DNA of 28,800 nucleotides from UBA9647 sp049522195 (GCA_049522195.1 JBEKOB010000052.1:1-28800); one strand, 5' to 3'; counted from the stretch's first letter, positions 8,198 through 16,577 are shown. Notes: generated by a model from the sequence alone, not told the origin. Made by a program: numbers and translations.

Positions 8198-11100
8198 ATG
8201 GCTTCCAGACTTGTCAGGATCGAGTCGCCTGCGCGGCTTCATCCTGTCGTCCCGTTGCTTTTTGCTAAGCGAAACCTATTGTTTGGGTTCAGCTTTTCGT
8301 TGTTCTTCTGTCTCTTTGCTCCCTCCATTTCATCAGCGCAGCAATCCCCGCAATACGAAGAAGTGGTATTTGGCTTCAGTCTCAAGGATCTGGGGAGCTA
8401 TAACATCTCTGTCGCAGTGAGAAGCGATCGGGTCTACCTTCCTGTGATGGAATTGTTTAACCTCTTCGAAGTCTATTACACCGTCGAAGGGCATAACATC
8501 ATCAGAGGAACGTATCTTTCTTCCGCATTCCCGATGATCATCGATCCGGTCAGTCGCACGATTAGCGTTGGGGACAAGAGTTACCAGCTTACGCAGGAGG
8601 ATATGTTCAAAGGGGAGATGGATATCTACCTCTCGCCCGAAAAGTTCGACGAGATTTTCGGCGTCACGAGTACCATCAACATTAACCGGCTTCAGATCGT
8701 TGCTGAAACGACGAAGGAACTTCCTGCCCTGGTCCGCAGGAGGAACGAGCTGAAGCGTTCGGAGATGGGGGGCGGAACCGTCACACGAGTCAAATTTCCC
8801 CTGCGTTATGGTCGTGAGCGCTCTCTCCTCGGCGGAGTGGTCCTGGACTACGATGTGACTACTTTATTGAACAACCTCTCCTCGCAGGGAACCAGCTACA
8901 CGTTCACCGGCGGCGGAGAAGTAGCAGGAGGGGATCTGCAGGGGAGCTTGGTCGGCGCTTCGGGGCAGGCTGCCTTGTTCAACGACCTCCGCTGGTGCTA
9001 CGTTGTGCGGGAGAATGACTACTTCAGTTCCTTCACGGCGGGGCAGATTACCACCGGCAGCGACTTTATTCCAAGAGTCACCGGCATCGCGCTATCAAAC
9101 GAACCCGTCGAGCCGCGCGTCATGTTTGACAACTATGTCATCGATGGATACACCGATCCCGAATCAGATGTCGAGTTGTATCTTAATGATCGCTTGATTG
9201 ATTTCCAGAAAACAGACGCGGCTGGCTACTACCGCTTCCAGTTTCCGCTCACATACGGAACGATGCGGATCGCGGTGAAAACGTTTTCCAAATACGGCGA
9301 TATCAACGTCGTAGAGAAGCAGGTCCAGGTCCCATTTGCGTTTGTGCCTAAGGGCGTTCTGAGCTACGATCTCCAGGCAGGCAAGGCGGATCGCAACTTG
9401 ACGTTGGCGAACGATGTCTATTCCGGAAATGCGAATCTGCTGTACGGCGCCACTAACTGGCTAACGCTCAAAGGAGGTCTCGAGCGCAGTTACAACAGCG
9501 GTCTCGAGAAGCCGATTTACGATGCTGGATTCTCGTCAAGGCTGTTTTCCGAGTACATTGTCAACGTGGATGTGGCACCGGATGCGTATTACCGCATTGA
9601 TGCGAACGCCCTCTTTGCCTCCAATGCCGGCGTGTTCGCCCAGTATGCGAAATATGTGGTGACCGATTCCCTTCTGGGCTTATCACCTCAGCAGACCGCA
9701 AGTCTGGCTCTTTACCTGCCTCTTACGTTTGTTTCTACCGGCACCGGGTTCAGAATCTCAGAGGATTACCTGGACGCGGCATCTGGCAAACGATTGTCAA
9801 CACGTCTCGATCTTTCAACGCGTCTTACCGGCGTGCAGCTGTTGGCGAGCTATCGCGAGGTGATGACCGGAACCGGTGTGCGACAGTTGGGTTTTGCGGG
9901 CAATGGCCTTCTCTCGGCAACGGCTATGTACGTCACTCCCCGGGGGTCGTTCCTTCCGAATTTTTTGCAGGCATTTCTTCTGCGCGGCGTAGCAACGTAC
10001 GATTTGCATGGCAAGACCTTTCAGGATGCGAGTTTTCAGGTATCCAAGACGTTCATGCAGATCTTCCAGTTCAACCTGGGATTTGAACGCATTTTTGCAA
10101 CCAAGTCTATTTCGCTGCAGGCCGGGCTGATCATGGACTTGAATTTCACACGCACGTCTTCGGCCTATAATGGATCGAATGGCAGCAACACGTCGCGTCA
10201 CTCGCTCTACGGCTCGGTGGTACTTGATCAAAATAGCGGCACGCCGTTCCTGTCAAACCGCGAGGAGATCGGCAGAGGGGGCATTGATGTGGTGTTGTTC
10301 GTCGATAACAATAATAACGGCATTTATGATGCCGGCGACGAGCTCATCCCTGCGAAGGGGGTCAAGATTGACGGTATGGGGAAGATTGAGCTTGGCAGGG
10401 ACAGCGTCATCCGGGTATCGCAGTTGCAGGGCTACTTCCGATACAATCTGGAGATCGACAGACAGCAGATTGATCCCAATCTTGTGCCGACGACCGACAA
10501 ATTCTCTTTTGTCGTCGATCCGAATCAGTTCAAGCGGATCGAGATTCCCTTCTATCGCGGTGGGACCGTTTCCGGGACTGTTTACCTCGAAAAGGAGGGA
10601 ATGCGGTCCCCCTTGAGTGGTAGTCGCATCATCATGCGATCAATTGATGGATTCTCGGGGGATACACTTCGTACGTTTACAGACGGCGGTTTCTATGCGA
10701 TGAATGTCGCGCCGGGGATTTATACACTCACCGTTGATCCCTCACAGCTTCAGTTCCTTCAGGCAGTCCAGAAGGATGGTCCGCTCTCAGTAACAGTGCA
10801 TCACACACCTCAGGGAGACATCATCGAGAACCTCGAGATTGCGCTCACGAAGCTCGCGGCAGAGAATTATGTTGCTCCTCCTAAACAAGTACCGGTCGAA
10901 GCTGCACCTGAGAAGAAAAAGATCATCGAGAAGGCTCCACCGCCGGAGAATAAAAAGCCTGAAAACAAGAAGCCTGAGATCAAAAAGCCAGAAATTGCCC
11001 CGCAACAGTCTGCGCCGAAGCCCAAAGAGACCGTATGCACTGTGGTCTTCGTTGCTGCAAAGCGCATTTTCGTCATCGAGCACTCGAGGTGGCCGACAAA

Positions 11101-11272
11101 AGCTGCAGCCGACGAGGTGGCAGCGCGACTTGCGAAGTGGACCAATCTCCCCGCGACTGTCCGGAAAGGCACCTCAGAGACCGGCCGCGCGTCATACAGC
11201 GTTCTTCTTGGTGCGTTCCAATCGAGAAGGGCGGCCGAGGAGGCGTGTGCAAAGCTCAATGGCACCAAGTGA
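8198..11272 (+). CDS. Outer-membrane usher-like protein with C-terminal SPOR domain
   Basis: A protein of about 1024 residues; the ATG at 8198 is preferred, with an in-frame TTG at 8174 as the alternative. The order matches a usher. A signal peptide ends near residue 47 (SISSAQ). An N-terminal domain follows (about 55-180, FGFSLKDLGSYNISVAVRSDR), then the first barrel strands (about 190-310). A plug-like Ig domain lies at about 312-382: PRVMFDNYVIDGYTDPES, LYLNDRLIDFQKTDAAGYYR, then a strand ending EKQVQVPFAF, equivalent to the nG-x-pPGpF-i-dL region of FimD/PapC. The remaining barrel runs from about 385 to 690. Two C-terminal Ig-like modules follow, the first opening with a D-N-N-N-N-G-x-Y-D acidic loop. 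Unusually, a Pro/Lys linker and then a SPOR domain (about 945-1022, ending YSVLLGAFQSRRAAEEACAKL) close the protein; SPOR domains bind septal peptidoglycan. It would secrete and assemble the upstream subunits at the outer membrane. Confidence 0.75.
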   Translation: MASRLVRIESPARLHPVVPLLFAKRNLLFGFSFSLFFCLFAPSISSAQQSPQYEEVVFGFSLKDLGSYNISVAVRSDRVYLPVMELFNLFEVYYTVEGHNIIRGTYLSSAFPMIIDPVSRTISVGDKSYQLTQEDMFKGEMDIYLSPEKFDEIFGVTSTININRLQIVAETTKELPALVRRRNELKRSEMGGGTVTRVKFPLRYGRERSLLGGVVLDYDVTTLLNNLSSQGTSYTFTGGGEVAGGDLQGSLVGASGQAALFNDLRWCYVVRENDYFSSFTAGQITTGSDFIPRVTGIALSNEPVEPRVMFDNYVIDGYTDPESDVELYLNDRLIDFQKTDAAGYYRFQFPLTYGTMRIAVKTFSKYGDINVVEKQVQVPFAFVPKGVLSYDLQAGKADRNLTLANDVYSGNANLLYGATNWLTLKGGLERSYNSGLEKPIYDAGFSSRLFSEYIVNVDVAPDAYYRIDANALFASNAGVFAQYAKYVVTDSLLGLSPQQTASLALYLPLTFVSTGTGFRISEDYLDAASGKRLSTRLDLSTRLTGVQLLASYREVMTGTGVRQLGFAGNGLLSATAMYVTPRGSFLPNFLQAFLLRGVATYDLHGKTFQDASFQVSKTFMQIFQFNLGFERIFATKSISLQAGLIMDLNFTRTSSAYNGSNGSNTSRHSLYGSVVLDQNSGTPFLSNREEIGRGGIDVVLFVDNNNNGIYDAGDELIPAKGVKIDGMGKIELGRDSVIRVSQLQGYFRYNLEIDRQQIDPNLVPTTDKFSFVVDPNQFKRIEIPFYRGGTVSGTVYLEKEGMRSPLSGSRIIMRSIDGFSGDTLRTFTDGGFYAMNVAPGIYTLTVDPSQLQFLQAVQKDGPLSVTVHHTPQGDIIENLEIALTKLAAENYVAPPKQVPVEAAPEKKKIIEKAPPPENKKPENKKPEIKKPEIAPQQSAPKPKETVCTVVFVAAKRIFVIEHSRWPTKAAADEVAARLAKWTNLPATVRKGTSETGRASYSVLLGAFQSRRAAEEACAKLNGTK

Positions 11273-11636
11273 GTCCTTCGTAACCTCAAAAGCATAACAC
11301 ACCTGCCTGCCGGCAGTCAGGGAGAAACACAGAGAACGACAGCTCTGTGGAACTCTGTGTACCACCACCTGGCCCAACACCTCTCTGCTCTTCTGCGGTT
11401 TTTGTACTCCCTCATCCGTGAACACAAACACGCGACAAAGTGATTCACAGAGAACAACATCTCTCCTGTCACTCAAAAGCATAATCGATTTTGAACCAAT
11501 TATTCATAGATCGCTGAATCATTTGCGTGCTCATGCTGCACTTGATCTGGCAATTTGTGAAATCAGCCCTGATGGTCTCCGTGCTTTATTCGACTGCTGA
11601 TGGGCATCCTTGCCCGTCAGCCGTTCAAGATGACAG
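11273..11636. repeat. Non-coding interval with dispersed CTCTGTG-type repeat, left copy
   Basis: No gene is visible here. From 11285 the phrase CTCAAAAGCATAACACA begins a repeat that continues with CACAGAGAACGACA and ends CTCTGTGGAACTCTGTGTA (11343-11361). The same phrases recur in the same orientation at 13746-13882. A second fragment with TTCACAGAGAACAACATCTCTC and ACTCAAAAGCATAA sits near 11443-11484. A near-perfect palindrome around CTGCCGGCAG lies at 11302-11321. The repeat type is imperfectly self-complementary (CACAGAG against CTCTGTG). Confidence 0.7.
11596..11621. terminator. Hairpin between the convergent usher and glycosyltransferase genes
   Basis: GCTGATGGGCA (11596-11606) pairs with TGCCCGTCAGC (11611-11621), 11 bp with one G-U pair around a TCCT loop. 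There is no clear T-run on either side, so it may act as a weak bidirectional or Rho-assisted terminator between the two convergent genes. Confidence 0.5.
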
Positions 11637-13415
11637 TCACGGAGTCAGGATTTGTACTTTCGATAGCAGTTTCCGGCTGTTAGGGGTGCGTATACTTGCC
11701 GTGTTCGCAGAGAGCATGGTGGTTGAAGGAGCGGGATCCCATTTCAGAAGAATGTAGTCACTAAGACGATGGGGTAGTACACAACGGAGGGCTTCACAGG
11801 CGTCTTCCTCCGCCTCCAAAACTTCAATGATGATTCCTGATCTCGTGGTATACTTCGAAGCGGTATCAAGTTTCACCCAGGGAAAATGATCCTCCCCATG
11901 TACCATCACCGGAGTATCCGTGAGAATGAACGTGTTCTCGCCTTCCTTGCTTACAGTCATGTTGGTTCCCATATCGAAGAGCTCGGGCATGGGAGTTACT
12001 ACGGTGACATCCAATTTCGGATCATCCAGCTGTACGCGAAGTTGATCCTCGATGAACTGATCCTGTAAGATATCTCCAGGAAGATTGAGGAGAAGGAGTT
12101 TGCTCCCCTTAACGATGGAAGGCTTGAGATCGCGGAGTTGTCTTCCTATCCTCTCCGCGAGGCGTAGCTCGCTGATGTTTTTGTTCTTCGCTTGGAGAAA
12201 ATATGCTTGGTGTCCCATCCAGACAATACACAATAGCAAGGCGGGATAGTAGATCTTCCATTTTCTGTGATTCAACTCTGCCAAGAATAATCCAGCTGCC
12301 CCCGCCACCGCGAAAGAGGGTAAGAACAAGTAACGCTCACTTTGGTATACAAACATTATCGGGACCCAAGATACCAGTCCCACCAGCACTAGTATCCAGT
12401 ATTTCCTTTCTCGAATCAGGAAAACAGAACACAAAACGAAGATGGCAATTCCCGGCACCGCACCACTGAGGCTTTCAGTTAATTCGAAATCAGTCCAGAC
12501 TTTGAAAGGGATGGTTTCGATAGCGAAGAGTAGGTTGGCACAATAACTATTCAGCTGACCGAAGAGGTGAGATAGAAAATTGGGATTTCTGAGCGTCACG
12601 AAATACGGATAGGGATAGCCAGTATCCGACCCTGAGATGAACTGGAGGCGAATCGCGAAGAAGCTGGCCGCGATTACCACATATGTCGCATAAAGCTTCC
12701 ATTCCTGCTTAAGAAGGGCTTTCACATTCACAGCCCTGATCTCGATCCACAGGTCACTCAGAATGAGAATAAGAGGTAGGAAGGCAGTAAGCTCCTTCGT
12801 GAGAAGAGAGAAGACAAAACAAGGCACAGCCCACCACCGCAGCGCAGGACGTTGCTTCCCGTAAATGTGCAACGTTAGACCGCTGAGCAGGAAGAGCGCG
12901 GCTAGCGAATCAGTGCGGCCTGCCACGTACCACATTACCTCGCCATGGGCGACAAATGCTGAAAAGAGAACACAGCTTGCGAAGAACGGCAAGCCCTGGC
13001 CGATCCAACGATAAAGAATAAGGCAGACGAGAATAACGCACGTGGAATAGATAAGAATATTAGTGCTCAGTAGACTCAGAGGGTCATTGTTCCCGTGGAT
13101 GGCAATGTCGAGCCAATAGCTCAATACGACGATTGGCCGGAAGAACCGCACTTTCTCGTGTACATCGATCCACCACAGCTGGTCCCATTTGTTTTCGATT
13201 ACGGAGGCTCTTGAGATATTTCCCAAGAAATCCTGCCTCAGAAGTCGAACTTGCTCAAGATACCGATAATCGTCCGGTTCCAGTTGAGGATTCCGAAACA
13301 CTGGCCAGGCAGTGTATGCGACCGTGATCAGACAGGCTGCTATGGAAACGGCTAGCCACCATCTGCCGCCGGTGGATGATTTGTCGTCCACGATAACCTG
13401 TCCTGAGGTACTCAT
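11637..13415 (-). CDS. GT-C-type integral membrane glycosyltransferase-like protein
   Basis: A 592-residue polytopic membrane protein. After a first membrane segment (about residues 19-38) it has the acidic pair EPDDYRYLEQ (D48-D49) in the first periplasmic loop, the place where GT-C/ArnT/PMT-type enzymes hold their catalytic acids. The next loop carries RFFRPIVVLSYWLD, and about eleven more hydrophobic segments follow up to about residue 410. The C-terminal ~180 residues are soluble and beta-rich. Such enzymes transfer sugars from polyprenyl-phosphate donors to proteins or lipids outside the cytoplasm. The substrate cannot be read from the sequence. It is a lone minus-strand gene between plus-strand blocks and is flanked by repeat copies on both sides. 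By eye it is more AT-rich than its neighbours, and no Shine-Dalgarno is evident before the ATG at 13415. A role in glycosylating the adjacent surface proteins is possible but speculative. Confidence 0.7.
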   Translation of the reverse strand: MSTSGQVIVDDKSSTGGRWWLAVSIAACLITVAYTAWPVFRNPQLEPDDYRYLEQVRLLRQDFLGNISRASVIENKWDQLWWIDVHEKVRFFRPIVVLSYWLDIAIHGNNDPLSLLSTNILIYSTCVILVCLILYRWIGQGLPFFASCVLFSAFVAHGEVMWYVAGRTDSLAALFLLSGLTLHIYGKQRPALRWWAVPCFVFSLLTKELTAFLPLILILSDLWIEIRAVNVKALLKQEWKLYATYVVIAASFFAIRLQFISGSDTGYPYPYFVTLRNPNFLSHLFGQLNSYCANLLFAIETIPFKVWTDFELTESLSGAVPGIAIFVLCSVFLIRERKYWILVLVGLVSWVPIMFVYQSERYLFLPSFAVAGAAGLFLAELNHRKWKIYYPALLLCIVWMGHQAYFLQAKNKNISELRLAERIGRQLRDLKPSIVKGSKLLLLNLPGDILQDQFIEDQLRVQLDDPKLDVTVVTPMPELFDMGTNMTVSKEGENTFILTDTPVMVHGEDHFPWVKLDTASKYTTRSGIIIEVLEAEEDACEALRCVLPHRLSDYILLKWDPAPSTTMLSANTASIRTPNSRKLLSKVQILTP

Positions 13416-13972
13416 ATGATAAGTTACAATATTGTACGTCTACATAAAAGTCCAGATTACCTGAACCGCGCCGGGTAGTGTTGATGACTTGTTCATTCAC
13501 TTGTTCGGACTCTGCTGCTAACGTCTCTGCCCTTTTGTCCAACGACCGAAAACGTTACACACCTTCCCGCCGATGCAACAACCTATGAAGGCAGACGGGG
13601 AGTCCACAGACACCAACCTCTCTTTGAAGACGCGAGGACTTTCAAGAACGGATCCACAGAAGGTGACGTCTCTGTGTGCCTCCTTGGATCTCTGTGCTCC
13701 TCTGTGGCCCTCCCCGCCACAAAGATTGGCGGGCAAGTGTGTAATCTCCAAAGCCTAACACAGAGAGACACAGAGAACGACATCTCCGTTGCACACTGTG
13801 TGACCTCAAAAGCGTAACACAGAGAGACACAGAGAGTGACATATCCGTGGATCTCTGTGCCCCTCTGTGGAACTCTGTGTAATTTCTGCTGGTAAGGGTC
13901 GATCGGTTCATTCGTTGCTTCTCTAGTCACTTCTGCATACTTTGGCAACCAACACCAACGGAATACCTGCAA
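13416..13972. repeat. Non-coding interval with CTCTGTG-type repeats, right copies
   Basis: No convincing gene is present. Two successive repeat units occur: 13746-13802 begins CTCCAAAGCCTAACACAGAG, and 13804-13882 begins CTCAAAAGCGTAACACAGAG. Each continues with a CACAGAGA...GACAT core, and the second ends CTCTGTGGAACTCTGTGTA, identical over 19 bases to 11343-11361. A further relative, GGATCTCTGTGCTCCTCTGTGG, lies at 13686-13707 inside the palindrome-ended segment. All copies run in the same direction as those left of the glycosyltransferase gene. Upstream of that gene (13416-13480) there is an AT-rich stretch that may hold its promoter, but no convincing -35/-10 pair was found. Confidence 0.7.
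13554..13745. repeat. 192-bp segment with ~21-bp imperfect terminal inverted repeats
   Basis: The left end (13554-13574) begins GTTACACACC and continues through CCCGCCGAT. The right end (13725-13745) begins ATTGGCGGG and ends GTGTGTAAT. They match as inverted repeats at 17 of 21 positions. A second hairpin, CCCGCC (13713-13718) with GGCGGG (13728-13733), lies at the right end. There is no transposase and no clear target-site duplication. It may be a MITE-like or REP-like unit carrying CTCTGTG motifs. Confidence 0.5.
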
Positions 13973-15373
13973 ATGAAAATCCAATTCCTCGGCGCTGCGC
14001 AGACTGTAACAGGTTCCATGCACCTCCTTTCGGTGAACGGCAGCCGTATCCTCCTCGATTGTGGTCTCTTCCAGGGCAGGAGGGCAGAGGCATTCGAGAG
14101 AAACAGGAACTTCCCGTTTGACCCGTCGGACATTGATGCGGTTGTGTTATCGCATGCACACATCGATCATGCCGGCAATCTGCCGAATCTCGTGCGAAAT
14201 GGATTCAAAGGCCCGATTTACGCGACAAGCGCCACGCGCGATCTCAGCAATGTCATGCTGTATGATAGCGCATATCTCCAGGAGCGTGACGTTGAGTTTG
14301 TGAACAAACAGCGCAGGAAAAGGAAAGAACCTCCAGTCGAGCCTTCGTATACTTCAGAGGATGTCGAGCAAACAGTGGTGCAAATGGTCGCTGTGCGCTA
14401 TGGGCAAAGCACCGAAATAGCTGACGGTGTTACGATTTCGTTCTTCGATGCCGGACATGTCCTTGGTTCCGCCGTAACGCGTATCGAGACGAAAGAGGAT
14501 GGAAGAACCAAAGTCATCGGTTTCTCGGGGGACCTGGGCCGGAAGAACATGCCCATCCTGAAAGATCCCGAGCCAATCGGCGACGTCGATCTCTGGATCT
14601 CAGAAAGCACCTACGGCGCGCGAATTCATGAGCCGATCGCAGGGATGCAACAACGCCTCATGGAGATTATCCAGAAAACAATCGACCGCGGAGGCAAGCT
14701 GATTGTCCCGTCGTTCAGCGTTGGGAAGACACAGGAATTTCTCTATGTCTTGTTCGAGCTCAATGATGCCGGAATTCTTCCTCCAATCCCGATTTTCGTG
14801 GATAGCCCGCTCTCCGTCAACGCAACCGAGGTGTTCAAGATGCATCCGGAGTGTTTCGACAAGGAAACGATGGAATACATCGTTGAACATGAGGATCCGT
14901 TCGGTTTTGGCCGGTTGAAGTATATCCGAAGTGTGGAAGAATCCAAGAAACTCAACGACATCGATGGCCCCTGCATGATCATCGCTTCTTCCGGTATGTG
15001 CGAAGGTGGCAGGATTCTCCATCACCTCGCCAATAACATTGAAAACCCGAAGAACACGATCCTGGTGGTCGGATTCATGGCCGAACATACGCTGGGGCGA
15101 AGAATCGTCGAGCGACAACCGCAGGTAAGAATATACGGCGAGCCTCACGCGCTGAAAGCCGAAGTCGCCATCCTGAATTCATTTTCTGCCCACGCGGGGC
15201 AGGACGAACTCGTTGGATATGCACAGACCATGGACAAATCGAGAGTGAAACAGACATTTCTGGTCCATGGCGAGCTCACGCAGGCCCAGCAACTTTCACA
15301 GAAGCTGAAGGAGGCCGGCTACAGCAACATTGCGATCCCTGCACGGGGAGATTCGGCGGAGATTGTGGCATGA
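13973..15373 (+). CDS. Beta-CASP metallo-beta-lactamase-fold RNA hydrolase
   Basis: A 466-residue cytoplasmic protein of the CPSF73/Ysh1-like beta-CASP branch of metallo-beta-lactamases, which cut or trim RNA using two zinc ions. The N-terminal MKIQFLGAAQTVTGSMHLL is typical. The zinc motif is SHAHIDHAGN (H61, H63, D65, H66), followed by DAGHVLGS and FSGDLGR for the further metal ligands. The beta-CASP insert carries ISESTYG, the IIASSGMCEGGRI loop and, near the end, NSFSAHAGQDEL, giving motifs A to C and the RMMBL tail. Length fits the single-chain bacterial and archaeal members. No Shine-Dalgarno is obvious before the ATG. It overlaps the next gene by ATGA. The RNA substrate is unknown; I see no reason to call it RNase J, which is longer and differently built at the C-terminus. 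Confidence 0.88.
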   Translation: MKIQFLGAAQTVTGSMHLLSVNGSRILLDCGLFQGRRAEAFERNRNFPFDPSDIDAVVLSHAHIDHAGNLPNLVRNGFKGPIYATSATRDLSNVMLYDSAYLQERDVEFVNKQRRKRKEPPVEPSYTSEDVEQTVVQMVAVRYGQSTEIADGVTISFFDAGHVLGSAVTRIETKEDGRTKVIGFSGDLGRKNMPILKDPEPIGDVDLWISESTYGARIHEPIAGMQQRLMEIIQKTIDRGGKLIVPSFSVGKTQEFLYVLFELNDAGILPPIPIFVDSPLSVNATEVFKMHPECFDKETMEYIVEHEDPFGFGRLKYIRSVEESKKLNDIDGPCMIIASSGMCEGGRILHHLANNIENPKNTILVVGFMAEHTLGRRIVERQPQVRIYGEPHALKAEVAILNSFSAHAGQDELVGYAQTMDKSRVKQTFLVHGELTQAQQLSQKLKEAGYSNIAIPARGDSAEIVA

Positions 15374-16221
15374 AGATTCTGGTAACAGGAGGAAGTGGGA
15401 TGGTGGGGAAGTACGTCGTGGACGAACTCGCCTCATCCCATCAGGTCGAAAACCTTGATGTGAAAAAGCCGCACCGGACTGATCTCCCTTTTCTCGAGGT
15501 TGATCTTTTGAATGAGGGGGCAGTAAGAAAGCACGTCAAAGGATTCGACCTCGTTGTTCATCTTGCTGGCATTCCTCATCCGCTGAACGACCCTCCCGAA
15601 AAAGTATTCCGGACGAATACCCTCGCAACGTTCAATGTGCTGGAAGCTTGCGCTGCGAATGGCATTCGCAGGCTCATCTTCATCTCCAGTGAGTCAGTCC
15701 TGGGATTTGCCTTCTCCACCACACGAATGTGGCCCGAGTACCTGCAAATCGACGAACATCATCCTCAGCGTCCGCAAGATCCTTACGGTCTGAGCAAAGT
15801 GACTTGCGAAGGGCTCTGCCTTGGATTCACCCGGCGGACAGGAATGCAGACAATTTGCCTCCGGCCGCCGTGGATTTGGGTCCCGGAGCCAAACGAAATC
15901 AAAATGTATGAGCAGCTGAGAAATGAATATCAGAAGTGGTCGAAGAATCTCTGGGCCTACATCCACGTGAATGATGTTGCCAGAGCTGTCCGCCAATGTG
16001 CAGAGTCCTCCGTTCTCCCTGCGCACGACGCGTTTTTTGTCTGTGCTCCCGAGACCTGGACAGAGGTCGAAAGTCGGTTGCTCGCAGCCGAGTATTTTCC
16101 GGAAACGAAGACCATCTCACCGTCGTTGTCTGGCAACTTCTCGTTCATTAGCACAGAGAAGGCCCGAAAATCATTTGCCTTCTCTGCGGCCTACACTTGG
16201 CGGGACATCATTACAGGTTAG
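15370..16221 (+). CDS. NAD-dependent epimerase/dehydratase (extended SDR family)
   Basis: A 283-residue Rossmann-fold enzyme. GGSGMVG at residues 7-13 binds the dinucleotide, DL/VVHLAG follows at about 60-67, and the catalytic triad is readable as S107 or S108, Y139 and K143 (YGLSK). A central LRPPWIWVP stretch resembles the substrate-side motif of nucleotide-sugar epimerases. The family acts on nucleotide sugars or related substrates; the exact substrate is not evident. The short C-terminal region fits members of about 280-310 residues. The ATG overlaps the stop of the beta-CASP gene, so both come from one message, although no shared pathway is obvious. The gene is followed by 356 non-coding bases rich in inverted repeats. 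Confidence 0.82.
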   Translation: MKILVTGGSGMVGKYVVDELASSHQVENLDVKKPHRTDLPFLEVDLLNEGAVRKHVKGFDLVVHLAGIPHPLNDPPEKVFRTNTLATFNVLEACAANGIRRLIFISSESVLGFAFSTTRMWPEYLQIDEHHPQRPQDPYGLSKVTCEGLCLGFTRRTGMQTICLRPPWIWVPEPNEIKMYEQLRNEYQKWSKNLWAYIHVNDVARAVRQCAESSVLPAHDAFFVCAPETWTEVESRLLAAEYFPETKTISPSLSGNFSFISTEKARKSFAFSAAYTWRDIITG

Positions 16222-16577
16222 CCGTAAGTCGCGGGGGCAACTGTAGCCTTTGCATTCCAATAGTCCCGCGCTACCGAAATTATCGGCTGGCGCTTAGGGC
16301 ATCTGACGGAGAGCCTTTGATTTCCGTGCAAATGCAATCACTGAGATAATCGATCCAAATCATCTGCACGGAAATCATGTCACGCGTGCTGGGGGACGTT
16401 GATGTGCGTTATGATTTCGGAAGTTCTCTTTGGTTACTTTCTCTTTGAAGAGAAAGTAACTGACGCTCACGAGATCCAAATGGTTGCGTCACATTATCGT
16501 GAACCGACAATTTCTATCCAGGCCGCCTAAGGAACGTTTCGCTTCACGATTGTATCGATCTGCACTGGAGAAAGGCA
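16222..16577. repeat. Non-coding interval with three inverted repeats
   Basis: No gene is seen in these 356 bases. Three dyads stand out. CGCGGG (16230-16235) pairs with CCCGCG (16265-16270). TGATTTCCGTGCA (16318-16330) pairs perfectly over 13 bp with TGCACGGAAATCA (16365-16377), 34 bases apart. GTTACTTTCTCTT (16433-16445) pairs perfectly over 13 bp with AAGAGAAAGTAAC (16448-16460), with only two bases between. The first could close transcription of the epimerase gene. The function of the other two is unknown; they resemble palindromic intergenic repeats. Confidence 0.65.

Noticed and set aside
10839..11297. 152-codon plus-strand frame over the end of the usher gene
   Set aside because: Composed of Arg/Ser/Lys-rich sequence from the Pro/Lys linker in another frame; the usher frame gives the SPOR domain instead.
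11285..13882. Repeats considered as a CRISPR array
   Set aside because: Units vary in length and sequence, there are no regular spacers, and no cas genes are present.
14600..15148. 182-codon antisense frame within the beta-CASP gene
   Set aside because: Fully overlapped by a gene with all catalytic motifs intact; no independent evidence.
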